Below are positions 13,981 through 23,487 of a stretch of DNA of 64,000 nucleotides, piece by piece. Under the pieces are notes generated by a model. The model saw only the letters and a program-made list of their open reading frames with translations. It was not told the DNA's origin and made no database searches. The stretch is from Mixophyes australis (lineage: Eukaryota; Chordata; Amphibia; Anura; Limnodynastidae), in contig JAVHZZ010000003.1 of the NCBI GenBank assembly GCA_036250195.1, forward strand, positions 85,923,918-85,987,917, in the 5' to 3' direction. Positions within the stretch are counted from its first letter, which is position 1, and each line of letters starts with the position of its first letter. Both the position numbers and the translations under genes were made by a program.

Positions 13981-14100
13981 GCATATTTATTTATATATGA
14001 TTCTCCTTTTGTTCTATGGGGACTCACCTTCTCTCCTTCATGTGAAGTGGGAGCTGCTGCACATGCGCAGCAGCTCCATTTCAGCCATTTTAGATGGTCC

Positions 14101-14290
14101 AGCAGCCGCGGTGCTGCTGACAGAGAGTGGATGCATGCATCACTGGGGATCCCGCCGGCCGCCGCATCTGACAGCTGTCAGATAGCAACTGACAGCTGTC
14201 AGACAACAAATGACAGCTGTCAGATGCGGCGGCCGGCGGGATCCCCACTGATGCATGCATCCACTCTCTGTCAGCAGCACCGCGGCTGCT
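14101..14290. repeat. Palindrome with 80-bp arms
   Basis: 14101-14180 is the reverse complement of 14211-14290 with one visible mismatch. The 30-bp centre repeats TGACAGCTGTCA, itself a palindrome. Confidence 0.92.
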
Positions 14291-14385
14291 ATCAGCATGT
14301 GAGGGTATGCGGGCGGCGGGGGGCCCTTGGAGAGAGGGGGGCCTGGGGCACGTGCCCCCTGTGCCCCCCCCTTAATCCGGCCATG

Positions 14386-14554
14386 CCCGTACCGAGTGCT
14401 GCTGACCAGTACTACATCACTGAAAGTTGCAGAGAGAGACACTTGGGTCCATTCCACCCACTGCAGGAGAGTCCGTAACCCGGAGAAAGTTCAAGATAAA
14501 ACTGAGACCGACAACATAGATCTGTCAGTTGTGAGTCTGTTCCGGGAAACCTAA
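14386..14554 (+). pseudogene. pol: ERV integrase C-terminal end after the hAT insertion
   Basis: After the duplicated CCCGTACC the frame continues with a typical integrase C-terminal segment (VLLTSTTSLKVAERDTW). It is rich in basic residues and ends at the stop near 14552. It joins the part before 11698 in sense. Confidence 0.8.
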
Positions 14555-14611
14555 AGCCTGCAGTCGAGACACCTGAACCAGAGACGTTGCCTCAGAACTA
14601 TCTGTCCAGCG

Positions 14612-16390
14612 ATGGAGTGGCGGTCTTTGTTTTTCTTTTGTTCCAGGATTTTCCTTGTTTTTACTTTTTCTAGGACATTCTATTTTTGTGAAGGAGGATG
14701 GAGGACAGAGGAGGGTTCTGGTAGTGATGCGGATGAGATGGAGGCAGAGAAAAAGTTATTAGAATACTCAGAGCAGCCCATTATCAAGCTTGGGCCGGGG
14801 GTTATGAAAAGGTCTGCTAGCTCAGGAACTCGGAGACAGTGTGAAGGGCTATTGTCTGATGAGTATTGCATCTGCAAGTTCTGTGACTCCCTAGTTGAAG
14901 AGAGATGCATCCAGCGATGCAGTCCACCGATAATCTGAATATGGGCTGGCATCCTTTGGAGGATTATCACTCCCTGGTGGGTAAGGTGCTAAACCAAACC
15001 GAGTGCTGGGTGTGCTATCACGTGCCGCAGGGGCAGCAAAATATAGGACTAGTGCCATTCCCTCTAAACATTTCCGAAGTACTCAAATTGAGGGGTGGGA
15101 GGCCCATAGACGGGAGGTACAATAACACTAGGTTACCTAGTCTGACGCTTCGACAATACTCCGTAGACAGATCTTTGCTGTGCCTAAATATATCTCATGC
15201 AAAGCGTCTGGAGAATTGGGATGCTGACCTATCAGATCAGACAATGGCTCGCCACGCTCATGTTGGAGGGAGACTTACAAAATCACCCATAGGCAGGAAT
15301 GTTGATGGAAGTTATAAATTAGGGTGTATAACCAAACATAAGAAAATGTCCATTGGTAAAGTCTCTTTAGATAATTGTGAGAATGTCATCCATGCTGACA
15401 TGTGTCTTGAGCAAATGAAGACTCTAGGCATGGGTAGTTTCGTCAAAACTCTGTGCGATATAATTAATGGGCATACTGTTCCTTATGTACTCCCTGATGA
15501 TGTGTACTTTGTTTGTGGGAGGAAAGCTTATTCCTGGGTAACTCCGAGTTCCAAGGGCTTGTGTTTCTTAGCTAAACTGGTTCCTGAAATCATGACTGTT
15601 ACTCATGAAGAAATGGTTGATATTCACAAGACTACATCACCACCATACATACACACACAGTATGAACACCGTGGCAAGAGAAATATGATTCCTGGTGAGG
15701 AACTCATAGCTACAAACTTGATTAGTGAAACCGCTGGTTTTCAAGTTATAGTTGCTCTAGAACTCACCAGGACTGCTCGGGGAACATTAAACTAAATATA
15801 TCCAAGACCTAGCTAAATTAATAGATAATATCACCGAGATGTATGATGACACTTTCAGGTATACTGGAGGGGAGCTACAAGCGTACAAGAAGGAGTTGGT
15901 GCAACATAGACTGGTACTAAATTATCTCACCTCTATTACTGGTGGGTACTGTGTATCACTGGCCACCCAGTTCGGTGTCAAATGTTGCACGTACATCACC
16001 AATAATACAGATGACCCTAAGGAGGTTATAGACCGGAAGATGGATGAAATTCTGCAACTGAAATGGGAATTTCGAAGGAATTCATTATATAAGGTCGGGG
16101 AAAAGGTGGCAGGTTGGTTCTCATGGTTGAACCCTGTGAAATGGTTCTCCGGTCTGGGGGAGTGGGTACAGGAAATGGTTGCTAGTGTAGGTAAGCTCCT
16201 TTTCCTTATACTGGGTGTCATCTTAGCGATTGGTTTATGTGTCAAATGTGTTCCTACTGTGTTAAAGTGTGGAAAATGGTCTCCTAGGAGAAACACTGAG
16301 ATTGAAACTGAAAGAGTGGTACCAGATACCGAGATCATGGTCTGTGAAGAAGTGTTGTATAACCCTGAACTTGAAACGGTGATTAGGTGA
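14612..16390 (+). pseudogene. env: ERV env (SU and TM), frameshifted
   Basis: The ATG at 14612 opens with a hydrophobic signal-peptide-like run (LFFFCSRIFLVFTF). The frame stops at 14938, and the SU continues in another frame from about 14905. A CWVC motif at 15004-15015 is the SU disulphide-exchange motif of gamma/epsilon-type envelopes. This frame stops at 15793. The TM part (15839-16390) has a CCTYI motif in which the first cysteine is separated from CC by ten residues, not the six usual for gammaretroviruses. A membrane span (LLFLILGVILAIGL) and a short tail follow. Two frame breaks make it non-functional. Confidence 0.85.
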
Positions 16391-16407
16391 TAGTTTATTA
16401 CACTATC

Positions 16408-16419
16408 AAAGGGTGGAGC
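16408..16419 (+). promoter_or_regulatory. ERV polypurine tract
   Basis: AAAGGGTGGAG lies immediately before the 3' LTR start, the position expected for the plus-strand DNA primer. Confidence 0.7.
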
Positions 16420-16948
16420 TGTCGAAGTCAACATATTGGATAAAGTCATTTCAATTAAAATCGAGCAAACTTGGTTGTCTTTGTCTGAAAAGATGCGTAC
16501 GGCACGCTACGGCATAAAAGGGCACGCTACGGCGTAAAAGGGCGTACGCAGCTGCAACACGTGGCAACAACAGTATTTAGTCTTTTACAAACATTCGCAC
16601 ACACACGCACACTTGTAAAATAGTACACATTAATGGTAGTTGCAACACATAGTCATTTATGTCGAAATATAGTAGTATTTATGTGTAATATCATAAGTTA
16701 TATGCATATCAGTAAAACATATGGTACAGGCTGAAGGAATCATATCATGTGTGGTATCATAATACTCCTCTTAACATTTGCAACTGTCCAGGCCACTCTG
16801 CGAAGGAATCGCGATAAGTAACGGCTGTACTTATTATAATTTTCGCTTGAATATCTACTGCTACTTTTTGAGAATAAATCTTTGTGCGTTGGTAACACAA
16901 ATCGAGATTTGACAATCCTTATTGGTTAGCGACAATACGCACTTAACA
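16420..16948 (+). repeat. ERV 3' LTR (529 bp), promoter deleted
   Basis: It is the same as the 5' LTR at both ends, but lacks the equivalent of 5190-5496 (307 bp) and has a ~20-bp duplication near 16510. The CCAAT and TATA boxes are gone. AATAAA is retained at 16873. Confidence 0.9.
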
Positions 16949-17416
16949 GGAGTAATGCGAGTGGTCTGCAATAGGCAAGTTGTACCACTGATGTGAAGGG
17001 AAGACTTGTCCAGGAGCAGGCAGGTAACGGAGGTAGCGAGAGTAGTCTGCAGCGGGTAAGTTCTACTACCGATGTGGAGAGGAGGCTTGTCCAGAAGCAG
17101 GCAGGTAACGGAGGTAGCGAGAGTAGTCTGCAGCGGGTAAGTTCTACTACCGATGAGGAGAGGAGACTTGTCCAGAGCAAACGGATAACACGAGCAGAAA
17201 CAGGAAACACCTCAGAGTCTCAAGGAATGAGAACCAAGAACAGGCAAAGGTAATAGGGCAACAGGTGCCTTAAGTACTGAGAGGTGATTAATTAACCAAT
17301 GAGACTAGAGGCGAGGTATTAACAGTTCAGAGTTTCTGCACATCCGCAATCTTAGTCAAGATGGCGGACGGCCGCGACTCAGGAGAGGTGCCGGCAGGAG
17401 CGAGACCCACGTGACA
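16949..17416 (-). repeat. Right LTR of Gypsy 1, second part
   Basis: This continues the LTR after the ERV. It begins GGAG (the other ERV target-site copy), followed by the same ~80-bp tandem units (GTGGTCTGC...TTGTCCAGG), with diverged 77-bp versions at 17030-17180. The distal part (GATGGCGGACGG near 17360, ending CACGTGACA) aligns with the distal end of the Gypsy 2 LTRs, so the LTR ends at 17416. Confidence 0.85.
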
Positions 17417-18075
17417 AATAGATTATTTATATACTCTTCATCAGTAGGTATCAAGCGTCCATAATGATGTCCATAAAAACAGTCTGTAGGAAGTAATAGT
17501 ATAAAGGTTCCAAATGAAGCAACAAGATTTGCTGGGATTAATGCCAAATACTTGCTGTAAGTAGTCCAATTGTAATCCTTGTAGTTCTGGTTCATAAGGA
17601 TTGGTGCCGTTATTGCTGGAGCAGAGAGGGAGCGCAGTATGTGTGAGGATCAGGAAGTTGGCGTGCGTTCCACCATGGAGTGCACATGGCTATTTCCTTT
17701 GTGTGACTTGTAGATTCCCCCCCCCCGACGCGTTTCGTCACCTGGTGGGTTTGGTGCTTCTATTTCCACAGATTTTCTTCAGGGCTGACGTGGATTTTTG
17801 ATCTATTCGCTACTCTTATTTATTGCTTGTTTCATTTTAATTGGTTCAAATTGTAGACGTAGCTTTAAATGTCCTCTTTGTATTTTTATTTCTGATGCTC
17901 TAAATTCAGTGTGATATAATTGATTGGTTAGAATAATTTTCATTCCTGATAGTAATAGCAATAATCAGTTGGTCTATAAAGACAATAGTCTGTTATCCTA
18001 AGGCTATGATCCTTATTAGTGGTAATGGACCTCCATAAAGTGGCAAACTTTATTACTCAAATATAGTCATACTTA
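17417..18075 (-). mobile_element. Left remnant of the host Penelope-like element
   Basis: This stretch lies between Gypsy 1 and Harbinger. It has no open gene. At 17727-17740 the minus strand reads TGACGAAACGCGTC, the 3' core seen in PLE hammerhead motifs. At 17745-17777 it matches, at about 29 of 32 bases, a segment of the PLE ORF at 33875-33906. I infer that it is the terminal region of the PLE whose ORF end lies at 33568, separated from it by the Harbinger insertion. Confidence 0.55.
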
Positions 18076-19190
18076 TACCCCATTCATACTGCACCAAAAT
18101 CCCGGGTTTTTGCCGGGGCGAGCTCAAACGACCCGGGTCTTGGTGCAGTATAAATTGTACAAGTCCAAAATCCCGGGTCTAAAAACCCGGGTCTTCAACC
18201 CGGGATTTATTGAGGGGTAATTCCCGGGTCGGACCCGGGTCGCCTGCACTATGAATGGTGCAACCCGGGTTTTTCAACCCGGGTTGCACAGAAAACATGC
18301 TGATTGGCTGTCTGCCTGTCTCTGGAGGATGATGTCATCGTTGGAAGCCCGTGGAACATTGTAGAAGCTTTTTAGGAGAGCTGGTGGATGGTGTTCTCAA
18401 GCTAAAGCTGAAGCAGAAGCGTTTTTGTACTGAGAAAATTGCTTTTAATAGTTTACAAAAACAGTGTTTATTTACAGCAGTTATGACACACTGGATGGAG
18501 GAAGAGGTGCGTGAGCTGCTGAATGTCAGACGGGAGGATGAAATTAGAAGGCAAGTGACTGGGACTGTGAAGGATGCCACAGTGTACTACAACATTGCCA
18601 AAATACTCACACAACGTGGCATAAAGAGGACACAGCAACAAGTCCTGAACAAATTGAAGTCCCTGAAGAAGCAGTACACTAAAGTCCATGACCACAACAG
18701 GCGCAAAAGTGGCGCTGAAAGAATGGACTGGCCCTTTTATGACCAGTGCAATATGGTCTTTGGACATTCTCCTCTGACAAATCCAATTGCACTGTCATCT
18801 TCTAGCAATGTGGATGCGGCTATACCAACACCACCAGAGAGCACACAGACAAGCGAGACCGCAACGATAATAATTAGGGATGTGCACCGGCGACTTTTGA
18901 GGTCTCGTGTTTTGTGTTTTGGATCCGGATTTTCGTTATTTTTGGGGTTCGGATTTGTCTCGCAAAACACTTGACGAAAGGTCTCGGTTCGGATTTAAGG
19001 TTTTGGATTCGGATTTTTTTGGAAAAAAACATAAAAAGTTTAAAAATCAAGTTTTTGGGCTTATTTTCACTCCTAGGCTATTATTAACCTCAATAACATT
19101 CAATAACAAGCATTTCCACTAATTTACAGTGTATTCTGAACACCTCACAATATAGTTATTAGTCCAAAACGTTGCAACAAGGTATCTTTC

Positions 19191-21905
19191 TGGACTGCGT
19201 AGAGGAGTGGGTCACCACAATATATATTAAAAACCCTGAACTTTTATGAATCGCACCAATAAATGTACCTGGACTGCGTAGAGGAGTGGGTCACCACAAT
19301 ATATATTAAAAACCCTGAACTTTTATGATTCGCACCAATAAATGTACCTGGACTGCGTAGAGGAGTGGGTCACCACAATATCTTAAAAACCCTGAACTTT
19401 TATGAATCGCACCAATAAATGTACCTGGACTGCGTAGAGGAGTGGGTCACCACAATATATATTAAAAACCCTGAACTTTTATGATTCGCACCAATAAATG
19501 TACCTGGACTGCGTAGAGGAGTGGGTCACCACAAGATATATTAAAAACCCTGAACTTTTATGATTCGCACCAATAAATGTACCTGGACTGCCTAGAGGAG
19601 TGGGTCACCACAATATCTATTAAAAACCCTGAACTTTTATGAATCGCACCAATAAATGTACCTGGACTGCGTATAGGAGTGGGTCACCACAAGATATATT
19701 AAAAACCCTGAACTTTTATGATTCGCACCAATAAATGTACCTGGACTGCGTAGAGGAGTGGGTCACCACAATATATCTTAAAAACCCTGAACTTTTATGA
19801 ATCGCACCAATAAATGTACCTGGACTGCGTAGAGGAGTGGGTCACCACAATATATCTTAAAAACCCTGAACTTTTATGAATCGCACCAATAAATGTACCT
19901 GGACTGCGTAGAGGAGTGGGTCACCACAATATATCTTAAAAACCCTGAACTTTTATGAATCGCACCAATAAATGTACCTGGACTGCGTAGAGGAGTGGGT
20001 CACCACAATATATATTAAAAACCCTGAACTTTTATGATTCGCACCAATAAATGTACCTGGACTGCGTAGAGGAGTGGGTCACCACAATATCTTAAAAACC
20101 CTGAACTTTTATGAATCGCACCAATAAATGTACCTGGACTGCGTAGAGGAGTGGGTCACCACAATATATATTAAAAACCCTGAACTTTTATGATTCGCAC
20201 CAATAAATGTACCTGGACTGCGTAGAGGAGTGGGTCACCACAAGATATATTAAAAACCCTGAACTTTTATGATTCGCACCAATAAATGTACCTGGACTGC
20301 GTAGAGGAGTGGGTCACCACAATATCTATTAAAAACCCTGAACTTTTATGAATCGCACCAATAAATGTACCTGGACTGCGTATAGGAGTGGGTCACCACA
20401 AGATATATTAAAAACCCTGAACTTTTATGATTCGCACCAATAAATGTACCTGGACTGCGTAGAGGAGTGGGTCACCACAATATATCTTAAAAACCCTGAA
20501 CTTTTATGAATCGCACCAATAAATGTACCTGGACTGCGTAGAGGAGTGGGTCACCACAATATATCTTAAAAACCCTGAACTTTTATGAATCGCACCAATA
20601 AATGTACCTGGACTGCGTAGAGGAGTGGGTCACCACAATATATCTTAAAAACCCTGAACTTTTATGAATCGCACCAATAAATGTACCTGGACTGCGTAGA
20701 GGAGTGGGTCACCACAATATATATTAAAAACCCTGAACTTTTATGATTCGCACCAATAAATGTACCTGGACTGCGTAGAGGAGTGGGTCACCACAATATC
20801 TTAAAAACCCTGAACTTTTATGAATCGCACCAATAAATGTACCTGGACTGCGTAGAGGAGTGGGTCACCACAATATATATTAAAAACCCTGAACTTTTAT
20901 GATTCGCACCAATAAATGTACCTGGACTGCGTAGAGGAGTGGGTCACCACAAGATATATTAAAAACCCTGAACTTTTATGATTCGCACCAATAAATGTAC
21001 CTGGACTGCGTAGAGGAGTGGGTCACCACAATATCTATTAAAAACCCTGAACTTTTATGAATCGCACCAATAAATGTACCTGGACTGCGTATAGGAGTGG
21101 GTCACCACAAGATATATTAAAAACCCTGAACTTTTATGATTCGCACCAATAAATGTACCTGGACTGCGTAGAGGAGTGGGTCACCACAATATCTTAAAAA
21201 CCCTGAACTTTTATGAATCGCACCAATAAATGTACCTGGACTGCGTAGAGGAGTGGGTCACCACAATATATATTAAAAACCCTGAACTTTTATGATTCGC
21301 ACCAATAAATGTACCTGGACTGCGTAGAGGAGTGGGTCACCACAAGATATATTAAAAACCCTGAACTTTTATGATTCGCACCAATAAATGTACCTGGACT
21401 GCGTAGAGGAGTGGGTCACCACAATATCTATTAAAAACCCTGAACTTTTATGAATCGCACCAATAAATGTACCTGGACTGCGTATAGGAGTGGGTCACCA
21501 CAAGATATATTAAAAACCCTGAACTTTTATGATTCGCACCAATAAATGTACCTGGACTGCGTAGAGGAGTGGGTCACCACAATATATCTTAAAAACCCTG
21601 AACTTTTATGAATCGCACCAATAAATGTACCTGGACTGCGTAGAGGAGTGGGTCACCACAATATATCTTAAAAACCCTGAACTTTTATGAATCGCACCAA
21701 TAAATGTACCTGGACTGCGTAGAGGAGTGGGTCACCACAATATATCTTAAAAACCCTGAACTTTTATGAATCGCACCAATAAATGTACCTGGACTGCGTA
21801 GAGGAGTGGGTCACCACAATATATTAAAAACCCTGAACTTTTATGAATCGCACCAATAAATGTACCTGGACTGCGTAGAGGAGTGGGCACTGGGCACCAC
21901 AATAA
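19191..21905. repeat. 79-bp satellite array with 709-bp higher-order repeat
   Basis: About 34 copies of a 78-79-bp unit (TGGACTGCGTAGAGGAGTGG...AATAAATGTACC). Units differ in the spacer after CACCACA and in GAATCGC versus GATTCGC. The order of variants repeats every nine units: equivalent positions at 19332, 20041 and 20750 are exactly 709 bp apart. A later block starting at 21143 lacks four units. Confidence 0.95.
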
Positions 21906-23487
21906 AATATATAAAAAACCTTCAACAGGTCTGCATTACACTACACATACGGCTGCTCCTCCATCCTCTCCATCATATACATGTTGGAGTTTTAGCGTGT
22001 GACAACCTCTTGTTTTTGATAATGTCAGTGCATTTTGAATATTTTTCAATTTGCCCCACACCACTGAATGAACTTTATCTATGATACGCATCTATCTATC
22101 TTGACTGCGTAGTGTGGTGGCCCCGGTACACAATTTGGTACCGAGGCCACAATATAATTAAAAAACCCTCCACGTGTCAGAATTCCACCAAAAAAGGGTA
22201 TGGACTGCGTAGTGTGGTGGCCCCGGTACACAATTTGGTACCGAGGCCACAATATAATTAAAAAATTGGGCATCAACAGTCAACGTTGTTTAATATCTGA
22301 TACACCTCTATCTGGACTGCATAGTGGAGTGGCCCCGGTACCCAATTTGGTACCGGGGCCACAATACCTCCTCCAAACATGGTACAGACAATTCGTCATT
22401 GAGATCCCATCAAGTATGTTAAAGACAGACAGGGTCGAAGTGTTATTCGTTGACTTTGTAAACCCAAAAAACTGTCCCTGTTGCACATAGTCGTGCAATG
22501 AAGACTGACTTTTTCATTTAAAGGCACGATCTTTCAAGTGTAGTGTTTGTAAGTCTAAGTCATATTATACTTTTGGTAAAATTGGTTTATTTTGTTCCTC
22601 TTTATGGTAATTAGTAATAGAATTAAAGTATGAAATAGAATTAAAGTATGAAATAGAATTAAAGTATTAAATAGAATTAAAGTATGAAATAGAATTAAAG
22701 TATGAAATAGAGTGGTATAGAGTTGTAGTGTGGTATAGATAGAGTGTTCCACACAATATAATAATAAAACCCTCAACTGGTCTGAATTCCACCAAACAAG
22801 TATCTGGACTGCGTAGTGTGGTGGCCCCGGTACACAATTTGGTACCGAGGCCACAATATAATTAAAAAATTGGGCATCAACTGTCACCGTTGTTTAATAT
22901 CTGATACACCTAAATATGGACTGCACAGTGGAGTGGCCCCGGTAGTAAATTTGGTGCCGGGGCCACAATACCTCCTCCAACTTCCAAGTGTAGTGTTTAT
23001 AAAGACAGACAGCGTCGAAGTGTTATTAGTTGACTTTCTTAACCCTAAAATTGTCCCTGTTGCAAATATTCGTGCAATGGACAGTTACTTTTTTATTGAA
23101 AGACTCAAGCTTTCAAGTGTAGTGTTTATAAAATATAAACAACAATACAGTAGTTTTAGAGCACGTCAATACCTCTTGTTTTAAATTATGACACGGCATT
23201 TTACTTTTGGTTTAATTTCTTGTATTTTTTTAAATTTGGTTTTACTTTTTGAACATGGCAAACGACTGTTGATTGGTCATATAATGCAAAAAAAAAAGGT
23301 CCAAGATGGAATTGTCCTTGGGCCCTCACACCCACACTTATGTTGTTGAAATAGGACATGCACACTTTAACAAACCAATCATTTCAGCGACAGGGCCTAC
23401 CAAACAACTTTGGCTGAAATGATTGGTTTGTTTGGGCCCCCACACCAAAAAAGCTATTCATCTCTCCCTGTACAGACTAAACAGGCT
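21906..23487. repeat. Palindromic GGTACC repeats and decayed transposase fragment
   Basis: Five diverged units with GCCCCGGTAC...GGTACCG.GGCC occur at about 22094, 22201, 22310, 22800 and 22916. The 22331-22360 copy has perfect 12-bp inverted arms around CAATTT. 21955-22015 resembles transposase coding DNA at 24535-24595. 22610-22710 is an 18-bp minisatellite (AGTATGAAATAGAATTAA). 23000-23487 shows no gene. Confidence 0.85.

Noticed and set aside
19191..21905. CRISPR array
   Set aside because: The whole 79-bp unit repeats without unique spacers, in a eukaryotic transposon.
22200..22490. Plus-strand open frame of 96 codons
   Set aside because: It covers the palindromic GGTACC repeats and has no protein-like motif.
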